A DNA stretch of 64,000 nucleotides from Diadophis punctatus similis (GCA_023053685.1 JALIGW010000003.1:43222496-43286495), one strand, 5' to 3'. Positions 22,039-35,513 are shown, counted from the stretch's first letter. Notes: generated by a model not told the origin, from the sequence alone. Made by a program: numbers and translations.

Positions 22039-24405
22039 TCATATTTCATGAAAATGGGCTTGGAATATGAATGCAGTTAGCTTCTAATATCTAAAGATAA
22101 TCCAGGTGCATTGCCATTAGCTTTGAAGATGTAAAAGCACTGTTGCTGGTAAATTATTCTGAGAACAGGAGTCCACTTTGATGTATCCATGCTGTCTGTA
22201 CTGCTCTAACTGGTTCTCAAAAGGGCAAGGGTAGTGTTCATTGGTACTGCCTGATTACTGGAATAGAATTGATTTTTTTTTTAAAAAATGTTCTGTAGCT
22301 TGCAGAGTAATATGCATGATTCTGGAGTTCTAAATGAGGCAATCAATTTGCCAGACAATTGCCAAGTTTGGAAAATTCAACTATGTTGCAAGAGCAGATG
22401 TGTCTCTTACTAACTTTGGCCTTTAAAAAAAAAAAGAGCAAACGACAAATCAGGATGTTGTGTATGGCAGGAACTGGGAGTTCTGCCCAGTTTATCCAGT
22501 CCTACTGGGAAGAGGTATTAGCAAAGAGCTTGGCTCCTGTTCTCTGTTGAGACAGTTTTACTCAAGGACAGTAGAGTTTGTAGGGGGAAAGTTCAAAAAT
22601 CAACAAGGTGGTAGACAGAGTTTCATCCCTTAATATTTACATTCTGCCACTGCAATTGTGTTCCCCAGTTAAAACTGTCTGATCCAAACTAGAAACATAT
22701 ATTGGTAATTTACACATATTGAGTAGAACATTAAGAGAAGGCTAAATAGGGACAGAATATCATCTGTAAAATATACAAAACGATGCCATGAAGAAGAAGG
22801 ACAAATCCTACTGTCTATTAAATGTTTTCCCCCCTCTGGTGGGACCCATCTATCAGGGCAACCTGGTCTACCCAATTATGGGACGGGACATACTGCTTCC
22901 ATTTTCGCCCCTCTATTGTCTATTCTACTGTCTATTGTTCCAGGAATGGAAGTTATGGAAAGACAAATTTCAACTGAGTATTTGAAGGGGGGGGTAATAA
23001 TTTGACACTGGAGCCAATTACCTACAAATATGAAAGTTCCTCTTCCCCAAAAGTGTTCAGATTATTTATTGGGAATGCTGTAATTTGGATTCTTGCCCTT
23101 TATGACTGTATAATTTATGGTACAGATAGAGTCTCCTGAAGAAAATCTTCTAGCTACATGATCTCTAAGAGTCAACCACCGACTTGATAGCACATAAGAA
23201 ATCAATCAAGTTTAATAACAGGGAGGATTCCTTTTCAAGATCTCTCTTTGCCACTATTGTTAGCATCTATTCTTTTCTGAATGTTTCCATTTAAGATTTC
23301 AGCCATCATCTGCCCATCTGGGTCACTGGCAGGATGACCTTTGAATCATAAGATATTGGCAAGAGCTGTCAACCCACATTTTACATAAGTTATTTTTCAG
23401 GTTTAGACAACTTGTAAAGGCAAAAGAAAACCTGGAAGGATAGCTAAACTGGCCCCAGTAGAAAGCAATGCAGCCTGAAGTCATTCTGACATGTCTAATC
23501 AGATTTCTCATTTTTATTATCATGTTGCAATGAAAAGGTTGGCTGTGGTTTGCAATGTTAATTCCCTCTGACAATTTCAGAATTTCCATCTTCTTGACAA
23601 AATAGATAAAAACTATTTTTCCTGTGGGAAATTTTGTGTAAACTACGTTTTGTGCTCCTGGGGATGTTATTTCAGCCATTTGTTTCAGTTAAATGACAGC
23701 AACCTAAAAAAAAAAAATAGGGCGATCACATCTGGGCTGCAAAGTTCCAGATGAGTGTTAGGGTGAAACTGAACTTCTTTATTGTCGTATAGTGGTTATC
23801 TAGAATTTTGTAATAGAGATATAGTAGGCCAGTAGAATTAGATTTCTTAGTGCTTTCACCACGAGCAAGTTTACAATAACAGGGTTTCTGAGTTTCATAC
23901 AGTATTTTCTAATTTGGAAATATGAAACCGAGTTGCGCTTGTCCGGAAAACAAAACCTTTTTTGGGGGGGGGGGACCTTAAGTTTCTTTTTATTTTCCAT
24001 CTCCCATGTACTACTCCTTCAGTGATGGAACGGAGAAAGGGATGCTGCTATGACTACATGACCTGGAAAATGCCAGATAAGATACCATGTTATGTATCAT
24101 CTTGACATTTCAATAGCCACTGGCTGTGATGCAGAACTGTGGAATATTCATAACATTCTGTCAGGAAGGACTTTTAAGTTACAGCATATGTCTAACTTGT
24201 GCAACTACACAATTCTGTCTTGTACTAGACTATAACGGATGAATAAAAGAACTTTCCACAGCTATTTTATGATTTTGACAAAAATATAGATCTTAGTTTT
24301 AAATGTCAGCCATTGTCTACTTTGAAATATATTCAAATAGAGGGGGGGGGGTGAAACTGCTGCTGCATCATGAGCTGCTATATTAATATGATATGTGTGT
24401 GTGTA
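22039..24405. other. Unique AT-rich non-coding sequence
   Basis: About 2.4 kb with short homopolymer runs (for example poly-G at 23965 and 24342). Frames up to 118 codons show no recognisable motif. Confidence 0.5.
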
Positions 24406-24409
24406 TATA

Positions 24410-24446
24410 CACATACATACATACATACATACATACATACATACAC
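24410..24446. repeat. (CATA)n microsatellite
   Basis: About nine CATA units, preceded by a short GT run; close to the pentamer tail of the adjacent LINE. Confidence 0.9.
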
Positions 24447-24481
24447 ATACTTACAAAAATATTATATAGATGATACAGATA

Positions 24482-24565
24482 GAATAGAACAGAACAGAAC
24501 AGAACAGAACAGAACAGAACAGAACAGAACAGAACAGAATAGAATAGAATAGAATAGAATAGAAT
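24482..24565 (-). repeat. (AGAAC)n/(AGAAT)n pentamer tail of a LINE
   Basis: On the plus strand about eleven AGAAC units are followed by five AGAAT units. Read on the minus strand this directly continues the 3' end of the LINE ORF relic (AATAAAGAATTCTATTCT), so it is that element's 3' tail. Confidence 0.9.
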
Positions 24566-24830
24566 TCTTTATTGCCCAAGTGTGATTGGACATACAAGGA
24601 ATTTGTCTTTGGTGCATATGCTCTCAGTGTACATAAAAGAAAAGATACATTTGTCAAGAATGGTTGTCATAGGGTTCAAGTAAGCAATCAGGAAACAATC
24701 AATATGAATATAAATTGTAAGGATACGAGCAACAAGTTACAGTCATAAGTGGGAGGAGATGGGTGATAGGAACGATGAGAAAAACTAATAGTAATGCAGC
24801 CTAGTGAATAGTTTGACAGTGGTGAGGGAA

Positions 24831-25415
24831 TTATTTGTTTAGCAGAGTGATGGTGTTTGGGAAAAAACTGTTCTTGTGTCTAGTTGTCTTGGTGTGCAGT
24901 GCTCTATAGGGTAGGAGTTGAAGCAATTTATGTCCAGGATGCGAGGGGTCAGTAAATATTTTCACGGTCCTCTTTTTGACTCGTGCAGTATACAGGTCCT
25001 CAATGGAAGGCAGGTTGGCAGTAATTGTTTTTTCTGCAGTTCTGATTATCCTCTGAAGTCTGTGTCTGTCTTGTTGGGTTGCAGAACCAAACCAGACAGT
25101 TATAGAGGTGCAGATGACAGACTCAATGATTCCTCTGTAGAACTGTATCAGCAGCTCCTTGGGAAGTTTGAGCTTCCTGAGTTGGCGCAGAAAGAACATT
25201 CTTCGTTGTGCTTTTTTGATGACATTTTTGATGTTAGATGACCATTTTAGGTCTTGAGATATGATAGAACCTAGAAATTTGAAGGTCTCTACTGTTGATA
25301 CTGTGTTGTCAAGTTTTGTAAGAGGTGGTAGAATGGGAGGGTTTCTCCTAAAGTCTACCACCATTTCTACGGTTTTGAGTGTGTTCATTTCCAGATTGTT
25401 CCGGTCGTACCACAA
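24831..25415 (-). pseudogene. Rex1-like LINE reverse transcriptase, C-terminal part
   Basis: A 194-residue open frame has the order typical of Rex1/Babar proteins: NNLEMNTLKTVEMVVDFRR, ETFKFLGSIISQDLKW, KAQRRMFFLRQLRK, FYRGIIESVICTSITVWFG, LPSIEDLY and DPSHPGHKLLQLLP. The catalytic YADD box lies upstream of the truncation and is missing, as is the endonuclease. The first codon is TTG and not a natural start. The intact frame suggests moderate age only. Confidence 0.8.
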
Positions 25416-25430
25416 GGTATGTACACCATG

Positions 25431-27380
25431 ATGATGTAACTGTAGTTGTAGATGATATAAAAGGTGGGACCTAACTCAAATAATAACAATTATTGAAAAA
25501 AAATGTTCACATTCCTTTTACCACTGACCTGGTTTTGGATATTAATTTTCTATGGCTTGTTCATTCTTGGGCATCTGCAAAAATTGGAGCTATTCTATAG
25601 ATGACTCAATGTCTGAGGTATTGGGTCTGTCATACTTCACTGGTGAGGGCCTAAAATCTGTAAGGTTTGTATCTTTGTTTGTACCCAAAATCTTCCTCAA
25701 CCCTGAAACATTTTCTTCTCACTTAAATATCAAGTGGATATATGTGTCAATGCAGAAGAAATTATTTAGCTGTTCTTTTAAAAGCAGGTGCAAGCAAACT
25801 AGAGAGGAATTTATAGGACATCTGAATATATTCCACCTGTAGTTCAAAACATGCCATACAGGATAGTTGAGACGATAGACAAAGGAATCTCCAGCAATTC
25901 ATCTCCTGGTTAAAGAGTCAGGATACTTTCAAGCAGTGTTTGAAAAGTAAATATGCCAAACTTTATATCAGAACAACGGTTGTTTTCTCTTGACCACAAA
26001 ACAATTGCTCCCTCATCACAACTGGTGAGGAAAACATCTGTTGGATTCTCTTACATGATCCAAGAATTGTTTTTGTTTCTTTCTATATTACTCATGCAAT
26101 CAGCTCAAAATATGATCATCCCCTCTATATATGTATTTTCCAGCTGATGACTAGGAATTGGCAATAGGAAAACAAAATTAGAATGCTTCTTTATTCTGCA
26201 TGATGATCCTTCCAGGTACTGGTCCCAGAAGCAAGCACTGCACAACAATAACACGATAACACACAGCAAAAGGCAATGGAATTGAAAGAGTGTTTCTAAC
26301 CAGGTAAATGAGAATATGCATTTACTAGGAGTTATGACAGAGAAGAATAACTCTTATCAGAGGCGAAATAGATCTTTCCCTGGAACTCTGACATTAGAAA
26401 AGAAACCACAGTTTAAAGTTCTAATTAGAAAATATTTATTTCGGTATAAAAACAATAAATTCTCATTAATCACATCTTAGCTATAAAAACAGGTCTTGCT
26501 CCTTACAGAAGCTGAAATAGAAGGACGGATCAAAGAAAGGAATGTACACATGCGTACTAGGAACATATTAATCATGTGCTCAGGAATAAACCATTATATT
26601 TGATAGGGATGCAGCTCCCTGCATATACATGTAACAGGCAATATAAAATCACTGCCTGACAAGTTAATATATGAGCATCTTTTTGAAGAGGCCAAGATTC
26701 CAAAGTTTCAAAATCGCATTTCATGATTCTATGGACAAATCAGCAGTGGACAAAGCTTTTGAAACTTTTGGGAGAAAATCAATGTTGATTCTTTCGTTAC
26801 AACCCAAAGAGTAAAATGACCTTTCTAAACCTCCAAAACCACCCATCTCTCACTGCCACTCCCTAATCTTTTCCCAAGCAATTTTAATTAAACAGAACAA
26901 GAACACTGAAGCCAATTCTTGATAATGAGAAATCAATAACCCAGCATGGATGTTTCAACAGCTATGACAAAGAAAGTACAACTACAGATTTAATGAAATG
27001 AAAAATATAAGGTAGACATGGTGGCTCTGTTCTTTAAACATTAGCTTTAGCTGGTTTCCCTGCACATGAATTCCAGCACAAGAATAGAACTACTCAACAC
27101 ATTAGTTGCATCATGTCTCAACTAGAGCAAATACTGCAGTTTTAAAAAATAAAGGAAAATGTTTAGGAATGGAAACAAAAACTTCTGCACCAAATATGTT
27201 ACTCGGATACAGAAACTTAAGAAGATATAGTTGCAAGAAATATCTCTTCGTGCTAAATTTGTCAATAGGTTTGCGATAGGTGACAGCATGTTTGTATATG
27301 GATATGGATGTGGATATATGCCTAGAATATATAGAATATAGTATATATTATACTATATATACTATATACTAGAATATATA
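25431..27380. other. Unique AT-rich non-coding sequence
   Basis: About 2 kb; frames up to 96 codons without motifs (for example 25552-25842). An A/T alternating palindromic stretch at 27330-27380 is the degenerated tail of the next LINE copy. Confidence 0.5.
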
Positions 27381-27384
27381 GAAT

Positions 27385-27815
27385 AGAATATAATTATTTA
27401 TTGGCCAAGTGTGATTGGACACATAAGGAATTTGTCTTTGGTGCATATGCTCTCAGTGTACATAAAAGAAAAGATACATTTGTCAAGAATCATGAGGTAC
27501 AATACTTAATGGTTGTCATAGGGTACAAATAAGCAATCAGGAAACAATCAATATTAATATAAATCGTAAGGATACAAGCAACAAGTTACAGTCATACAGT
27601 CATAAGTGGGAGGAGATGGGTGATAGGAATGATGAGAAGACTAATAGTAATAGTAATGCAGCCTTAGTAAATAGTTTGACAGTGTTGAGGGAATTATTTG
27701 TTTAGCAGAGTGATGGCGTTCGGGGAAAAACTGTTCTTGTGTCTAGTTGTCTTGGTGTGCAGTGCTCTATAGCGTCGTTTTGAGGGTAGGAGTTGAAACA
27801 ATTTACATCAATTTA
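27385..27815 (-). mobile_element. Rex1-like LINE 3' fragment
   Basis: Nearly the same sequence as 24566-24930 on the minus strand, from CCAATCACACTTGGCCAATA to the C-terminal coding end. It retains a block containing AATCATGAGGTACAATAC that the 24.6-kb copy lacks, and TAGCGTCGTTTTGA, also missing there. The tail is an AGAATA/ATATAGAATA run. Confidence 0.85.
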
Positions 27816-29980
27816 TATAACATGTATTACATCAGCTGATCCCACCAGATCCAGTAGAGAGGGCATGCTGTGGTTCCTGCCAGCTAGGGCGCTTCATGTG
27901 ATGGATACTAAGCAGTTGCCTTTCTGATGGATTAATGTCATCCAGTTTTGTGCCTTTTATAATTTTAAAGTTTATAAAAGTAATAACATTAATATTAGTT
28001 TGTATATAATTTTTTTCATTTTGTTGTATGCTACCCAGAACCACCTGATTTTTAGGCATTTGATTAGTGGTCCACTAATGCTTGTGCATAGCATTCCTCA
28101 CACATTAGTAAATAAATTACTAATTCATTATTAAATTGAATTTGTAATATTTGAAAAAAAACTCTTACCACTGATCAAGGGAAGGGTGAGAAAGACATCA
28201 AAGTACAATGAAAACTATGAAGCTGAGGGGGCCTGGGAAAGAAGAGCAGTAATAGAAAACAAATCCCCCAAAATAATAAATATCAGTGATGCTTGGGTGA
28301 TCTGGCAGGGACTAAGGGATCATTGCAAAAGCAATTAAATGCTACCCTGGGAGCACAGTGCATCAGAAAAAATTGAGACACACTGGACCTTTCTAGTTTC
28401 TCCTATCTTTAATAATCTTTCAAGAACCGATCCTGGCCAGCAGCTGGCTTCCAGGAGTTTTCAAAGAAAGCAGGCCATTAAGTAGCAAGAATAGAGGTGG
28501 AAACAAACAATGAAGGAAGGCTGTGCTAATGAAATAAGAGGCAAATAGAGCTTGAGCCAAGCGAAGGCAAGGTTCCTTTTTAAGTGGGAATCATGTGTTT
28601 TTGAACGTCCTTGTTCACAGCTAAGTCTGGCTGGGCCAGGAATGTGATTCATGTCTAAAAGCTTCTGTGTATCTTGATTATAAAAATCTGGGGAATAAAA
28701 GATTGTGCCTGAGTTCAATAGGAAAAGAACTGAGCTGTTTGTGTCTGCAAGATTTCTGGTGCCTTGGGGTTGCTATTCTTTTATGCTTTTGATGAGAAAC
28801 CCAATGTTGAGTGATTGTGTGTGGCGGGGGCGGGATGTGTGTGAAATGTGATAGAATGGTGAGCACTGAATTTGGTACAATGAATCCAGGTTGAGAATGT
28901 CTGTTCAGTTATGAATCTGACATTGGGACACTTATTCTTTTTCAGTCTAACCCATTTGCATAGTTATTGTGTGGATAAATTGAGAGAAATCCTCATCGGT
29001 TCTTCTTCCAACTTCTTAAAAGAAAAGCTAGGACCTAAATATGATAAATGGGTAAATAAATAATATTATAAAACTATCTGTGGGAATTAATCAAGTATGC
29101 AGTTTAATCAAAATGGATACTGTTGAGCACTTTAGGAATATCAGATACTTAAGACAAATTAAAGCACCCTGGAAACTGTGTGCATTGCACAATTCTATAG
29201 TGTGCCATACTTTCCTGGCTACAGTTTTCTGCATCTTACCAATTCACCCATCTATATACACAACTTTACATGTATCTATTCACTGTTAAAGTTGCAAATC
29301 ACGTATTCTTGATCTGGAGCGAAGCAAACTCTATAAAGAGAAGAGAACATAGGCAGTTTTTATTAATTTACTTTTTGTATTCTCAAATTAATCACAAAAT
29401 TTAAGCTTCAGAAATCCGTTTTGTCTTATTTGATCAATTCATTTGCAACCTTTTAGATCTGCCTCCCCCTAAGTCTAATAAGCTTCTTAAATTGATTATA
29501 CTCCTTACTTATCAAGCATTTACTACTGGCACCATGCAGCAGTGTAGGAACATTTTTCTAAGCTTTGACTTGGAAGAAGATAATGTTTATGCCATACTTG
29601 TAAACAGGAACAAAGAGAACAAAATAACCTGTATTGACGCAGCACAAGAAACAAAGGCAATATGTCAAGGGCTATTTGCAGATCATTCAAACTATCCAAA
29701 CTTTAAAAGAAAGCAATACTTTCTTGTGTTGTGTGCTTTAGCATAAGAACAAAGGTTTAGGTGACCTGACCATACCTAGTGAAATCATCACGAATTATAA
29801 TTATGTGGCCTTGAATACAGTCTGAGTAAACTTCTCCCCCTCAGAAGTTTCTCTTTGTAGAATATTGTATTTGTAGTATAAAGCAATTCTGTGCAAAATG
29901 ATTAACAGACCTCAGCAGCCCTGTTGCCCAGAGCCTGCACTGAAGTATGGTTTTTAAAAATTATTTTTAAATTACTCGTT
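27816..29980. other. Unique AT-rich non-coding sequence
   Basis: About 2.2 kb; an 84-codon frame (29492-29746, plus) has no recognisable similarity. No repeats are identified. Confidence 0.5.
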
Positions 29981-29982
29981 TT

Positions 29983-30076
29983 GGAGCTCTCAGTGCCCAT
30001 TTTGCAACCCCTGGAGCATAGCAGAGATGGTGTTGCTAAAATTTGGCAGGGAATAAGTTGATTTTCAGCTCTAGAT
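29983..30076 (+). repeat. Copy A of a diverged direct repeat
   Basis: Shares GGAGCTCTCAGT, CCCA.TTTGCAA and AAAATTTGGCAGG..ATAAG with 30537-30632 in the same order and orientation. It is not a transposon family I recognise. Confidence 0.6.
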
Positions 30077-30139
30077 TTTTTGTTTTGTTTTGTGTTCAAT
30101 CATGTGTAATCCTGAACAAGTCCCCACAATTTGTGCATG

Positions 30140-30498
30140 ACCGCTCCAGAGCCCTCTCTGCCGGTCCACCGTGTGCGTCACCATTTTTTTCCATTAATTT
30201 TTGACCAATTTTGCTTCTGCGCATGCATGGAAGCAAAATCGCGCTTAAATCTCACGAGGAGACGCACAAGAGAGAGAGATTTTGGTGAGATTTTACCTCC
30301 ACGCATGCGTGGAAGCAAAATCGCACCAAAATATCTCTCTCGCATCCCCTCGTGAGATTTTGTCGCGATTTTGCTTCTGCGCATGCGCAGAAGCAAAATC
30401 GTGCGAGGGGGCGCACGCGCGTAGTGATCGCGTGCACCCCCAAACTTGGAGATGCGCATGTAGCGCACCGGCACCGGTAAGACGGCAACCCGCCACTG
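30140..30498. mobile_element. hAT MITE, probably lacking its left terminus, with 36-bp palindrome
   Basis: The right end CAACCCGCCACTG matches the 59764-60056 element. 30366-30401 is a perfect 36-bp palindrome centred on TGCGCATGCGCA, and related GAAGCAAAATCGCG arms recur four times. No matching left terminus or octamer for CATTAAAC (30499-30506) was found, so it appears truncated. Confidence 0.7.
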
Positions 30499-30536
30499 CA
30501 TTAAACCAAACTGGCTCTCAAACTCTCATTCACTCT

Positions 30537-30632
30537 GGAGCTCTCAGTTCCCACTTTGCAATCTCTGGAACTATCTGGAAGATAATGCTCTTAAAATTTG
30601 GCAGGAAATAAGTTGATGTTCAACTGTAGAAA
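30537..30632 (+). repeat. Copy B of a diverged direct repeat
   Basis: Partner of 29983-30076, roughly three quarters identical by eye. The hAT MITE lies between the two. Confidence 0.6.
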
Positions 30633-32599
30633 TAAGACATGTTAAAACTCTAAAACACAAGTATATCCATTTTAACTTTTAGCTTCTGCAGAAAGTGGGG
30701 TACAGGCTGAAAAACAAAGCGATCCCAAACTTTTTGGCTATGGAAGACAACTAAAAAAAGAGTGAAAATTAAATAAAGGTTGTTAAAGCCTGAATTACTC
30801 AGTCTGAAGTATCTGCTTAGTTATTGCTGAACTGCTCAGACAAAATCAGCTGGATTATAGGTACCTACAGAAATTTTAGGGTCATCCATGAGAGGCGAGA
30901 ATGTTAGAAAAGTCAAGATAGCTCCTGTAACTTTATGATAAAAGGGCTTCAATTACACAGTCACACTTATCATTTAAACATTTTTGATACCCTCCTAAGC
31001 AAATATCCCAATAGCTATATAGGAAGATGTTATAAAGGCAGGATAACATTAGTTTATCAAGATTACCAAGCATTTACAAGGCAAGAATACCTCTCAAGTT
31101 TCATACGTGAAGTTGTCACTGATTGATACTCAAAATTTCAATGTTAATAAAATGATATAATGCCTATGATGTTTTAGTGAAACCTTCCTAGGGCCACAGA
31201 ATTTTCATTTATTGAATTTTAATAGTGAGGTAAGTTGTAAATTTAACTCTTATACCCTAGAGGAAGGTCTTACAAAATGATCGTGCATTTTACTATTTAA
31301 TTAAAGCTCCATGCATTTTAGCAGTAGCAGTTTGAGGGTTGCCACTATTTTCCTTGTTACAATTAATGTTGCACTGTCTTCTCTCCCCCTCCCCATTTTC
31401 TCTCTCTTCCTTAAATAGCTTAGCTCATAAAATATATATTTCTGTCTTATCAATGTGCCCATAATTTTTAGGACCTGAAATATTTCCTTTAATTTTTCCA
31501 CTTCAGAGAAAATAAAAAGACCTAAATGTTGGTCTGATGACTTCCAAAATTTAACGTAATTTACTAAAATCCATATATTTTCTTCCCATGACTTAAAAAT
31601 ATTTGCTGACATGTGGAATGATGTTTTGAAAAAGCAAGTGAGACATGTGTTTCAATATGTCAAGAAAGGATTTTGCTCCAGGAGAATCTTTTCAAATAAG
31701 GAAAAGACCCTCACATAAAGGCTGTCTTAATTCTGCTAATCTCTTTGCAGCGCCCTAAAAAAGGAATCAATTTCTTCAAGGTTGAACCTGTACATTTTAA
31801 GTGCATTTTACATTTATTTAAATAATAAAACCAACAGTTTGTCCCAAACAGGAATTGGCCTCATCGCTCATTCCTTGCCCAGTATAGAGGCTATTTCTCG
31901 ACCCAGGGATTACAGTACAGTATCTGCATTGCATCACCCAACTTTTACTGAAGTGTTGAAAAGCCTATCTCTAAATTGTGATTTTAACACAAGAATGGTT
32001 GGATGATAGTTAGAAGATGCTATTAGCCACTAAGTACAAACTACCTTATATAGTGTGGTTTGTAAACAAAACAACAACAACAGTCCACCTCTGTACACAA
32101 TGTGTTAGCTTAGACTACCTTCCTTGCTGAATTCTCTTGAACTATGTCATCCACACACTTATTTATATTTTCCACAGGAAAATACCATGTTTTTACAGTA
32201 CCTTAGAGGATCCCAAAGAAGTGGTTTTATGAATATTCATTGTCTCTCCCATATTTTTATATACTGATTCATCAACTCTTCCTGCAACTACCCCAGGAAT
32301 TGTATAAATGAAAGTACTATCAAGGTTGTTTATCAAGACTGCACTACTATGAAACACCATTATAACACAGGTTATTTCCTCAGTCTAGTAGGGAGATGAA
32401 CCTTTATGAATACACAACCAACAAAAGTACTTTATACTTGTGAAAGACCTGTCCTAGTATTTCCCTGGCCAATTTTCATAGAGCTTCTTTTTATGACACA
32501 TCTATTGATCTGCTGCTGTCACTGCTGACTTGAGAATTATTTGGAGGTTCCACAGGAACAAAGATCTATATTTCATGGTCCAATTCTAATAATGCCAGT

Positions 32600-32600
<1 letters not shown>
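30633..32600. other. Unique AT-rich non-coding sequence
   Basis: About 2 kb; frames up to 103 codons (31301-31612 minus) without motifs. Confidence 0.5.
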
Positions 32601-32601
<1 letters not shown>

Positions 32602-32637
<36 letters not shown>

Positions 32638-32653
32638 ACACACACACACACAC
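32602..32653. repeat. (CA)n microsatellite
   Basis: About 26 CA units with one TA interruption. Confidence 0.95.
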
Positions 32654-32654
32654 G

Positions 32655-33920
32655 AGAGCATGTAATCCCACCAGCTAGCAATCAATGCAGCTATTAAAAT
32701 AAAAAAGATATTCCATAAAGTCTAGTATTCTGAACACATAGATGATAAAAAATATGTTAACTTTAACTGGAAATACATTTAATTGGAAATATCCCAACAA
32801 GGAATTGTGAAATAATTCTAATAAAGCCCACCAATGTAGGTTCATTTGTATGCATAACTAAGCATCTTTGTCTGCCATGGCAGCTGCCACTACAGGGATC
32901 TGAACATCTGGTTCATAGCAGGTAAGAGTCATATTGCCCACATCTTATAATGAAAGATATGCAGAATTAATCAGTGGATGGAAGATACTAAGTTAGCAAG
33001 AACACATCTTGAAATGATCTTCTCATGTACTTGTGTGAAGAATTTTGAACATGTTTCTTTTCCTTTTGAGGAAAAGAAGAGCTACCCAAATAGCAATAAA
33101 TGCAGTTTTCTCATGCAAGAAAGAATAACTGCTACTCCTTTCTGCATCCCAGAGAAACATAGATTCCCAGACTTTTTGGACAACATAGTCCTGGAGAATT
33201 CTAGCTAAGATATACGTCCAATATCCTAAGCAAAATAGTTAAGACTTTGAAAACTGAGTGATCCTTGGTGCTCTCTGAGCACCAAGCTACAAGAGCATCA
33301 AGGATTCCTGATTTCAACCCTGAGCTATAAATATTCTCCTTTATCAGCATTTTGGAAACTTTTGTAATCCAAAATACTTAAAGGGCACAATGTTGCTTGT
33401 GTACGATCTATGCAAAGTGGCAATGACTGAGTTTACTATTGCCTACACTGATTTGCACTGCTTTAAGGAAACTATGGAAACTTGTGTGTGAAAAACATGG
33501 ACTTCACTGCTGAGCTTCAGCTTCCTGTTAGTACAGAAGAGGCAGCATGCAGCCCTCAGGCTACTGGTATGAGCTTTCAGCCTAATTTCAAAACTTTTCA
33601 ATAAGAGATCACTGGGCCTCTGATAAGAGTTTTCTGTTCCTTCTCTTTTGCCTGCAGCTTAGGAGACAAAGTGGAGGATGCTAGAAAGAGAGAAAAGATA
33701 AGGAGCCTACAGAGTATGGCTTCTTGAGTCTTTCCTCCTTTTTAAATACTTGTTTATTAAAGGTTTTTTTTATAAAAACTAAAATAACAGCTAATATGAA
33801 CTAATATAAAGTGAGGAAAAGAAAAGAAAAAACAAAAAGAAAGCTAAATGTGCAAAAAAGAAAAGAAAAAAGTACTAGAAAAATAGAAATTGTTTCTAAT
33901 GCTTTTTACTGTTTTTTTTT
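32655..33920. other. Unique non-coding sequence
   Basis: No recognised repeats or exons; an A-rich GAAAAG tract lies at 33810-33870. Confidence 0.5.
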
Positions 33921-33924
33921 TACT

Positions 33925-34074
33925 GATTTTACTGTTTTTATTGTGTTAAAACATTTTTTAAATTGCAACTGTAACATATTTCTGTACATTTGTAAGCCAT
34001 TCAGAGTGACTGACTGAGATGGGAGGCCATAGAAATTGAATGATGAATGAATGAATCAATCAATCAATGAAAAT
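33925..34074 (+). mobile_element. L2-type LINE 3' end
   Basis: TTTGTAAGCCATTCAGAGTG then GATGGGAGGCCATAGAAATT and GAATGAATGAATCAATCAATC is a worn version of the L2-type 3' hairpin (GCCGCCC..GGGCGGC) and its A-rich tetramer tail. Confidence 0.65.
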
Positions 34075-35505
34075 ACAAAGAAATAGCTTCTGACTTTTTT
34101 ACAGCAGTTATACAAGTACAATTAGAAATTTACCTTTTACTCTATGGTTACAATATAACTCTCTTTTTTCTATAATCTAGCCTCAAAACCATAAACTATT
34201 TCTTCTGCTTCATGCAAAAAGTCCATAAGTAGTTTCCAATCAGCAACAAACATAGATAATGTCTTTTCTTGGATCAAAGAGGTCAGTTAAGTGATAAATT
34301 AAATTATCGTTGCGTACAAAATCCTATCGCACCAAAAACTATCCTTCGATTTCTTGAAATTCCTTCCCCTGCACAGGAGGCATCTGTTTCATTCTCATGA
34401 TACTTTAATTTCTTTTGAGAATTTCTTCGGATAGTGCTATTCTATTTGTTTTATTGTTGCATGATGGAAGTAAATGTTATAATTACCATGCTTTCGTTTT
34501 ATAGTTTTTACTCACTCTTTCATCTGAAAAAGCCCGTGAAAGGAGAACAATCATGATGATGATTATCCTTAGAAAATAATTGAAGAGAGAGAAAATATTA
34601 TGGATTAATGATGGCACAATGAAAGAATGGCTACTTCAGATATCTTAAGCCATTTCATCACTAAAGTATGTGCTATAACCCTACATCAAATCCTTATATA
34701 TGGGCAACTGTAGCTGTGGGAAGGAGCAATTGATGGCATGTACATCATGAGATTATCACATGAATTACTCAACTTGCAAAACTTGCAACAAAAGTCCTGA
34801 CACAGTTATATAACTGCAGCATAGGAATGATGATGTCATTGTGTGTATCTCATTGTGCACAACATTTGTTCCGGTCATTAGTTGCCATCTTTGACAAAAC
34901 ATCTGTTCTGATTATTAGTTTCCATCTTTAATAGAAAGACACGTTGTGAAATAAGAAAGCAATAAATTATTCATTAAAAAAAATACCTTTGTGAATTGGA
35001 TCTCCAAATCTTATGAAATTGAGTTCCGGAGACAAATAAATAAATTATTCATTTCAAAATAGTAGCTCTCTGACATTGGATCTACAAATCTTATAAAATT
35101 AAGCTCTGGAGATTGATATCTTTCCCAAAAGGTAATTTATTCACTTCCACAGCAGATCTCTCTCTTTCTGTTTTATTTATTCTTTGATTTCTCCATCAAG
35201 GGTTCATGATTTAAACCCCAGGCTCTTCTTTTTTGACATTCCAATGACTGGTCAACTCTCTCCCTTCTATCCTGATATCTGATAATGATTTTCTCTTGTA
35301 CCGCTAGCTTTCACAGAGGCTTGGCCTATCTGAATAGATATCAGCAAAATTGAATAATTAATGTAATTAATAAGGGGTTTTTTTTTAAGAATGGAAGTTG
35401 CATTCCCTTTTGTCATTCATATTAAATGATTTTCATTTCTTAGCCGTGCACTTTTGCAAATACTCTCAAAGTCTTAAGCAGGTTAAAGAACAAAGTTCAA
35501 GATAC
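34075..35505. other. Unique AT-rich non-coding sequence
   Basis: About 1.4 kb, no recognised element. A loose repeat of TTGGATCTCCAAATCTTAT-like sequence (near 34995 and 35078, both followed by GAAATT/AAAATT and AGCTC/GAGTTC then GGAGA) hints at an old local duplication. Confidence 0.45.
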
Positions 35506-35513
35506 ATACAGGT

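Larger units (their letters stand above)
24482..25430 (-). mobile_element. Rex1/Babar-like LINE, 5'-truncated, with pentamer tail
   Basis: The minus strand carries the C-terminal half of a reverse transcriptase frame, a 3' UTR of about 260 bp and a pentamer tail. The 3' UTR motif GTGTACACTGAGAGCATATG-like and CCAATCACACTTGG recur at 27390-27815 and 41860-42310. It is probably the family that snake-genome papers connect with AATAG-type microsatellites; the name is from memory. Confidence 0.8.
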
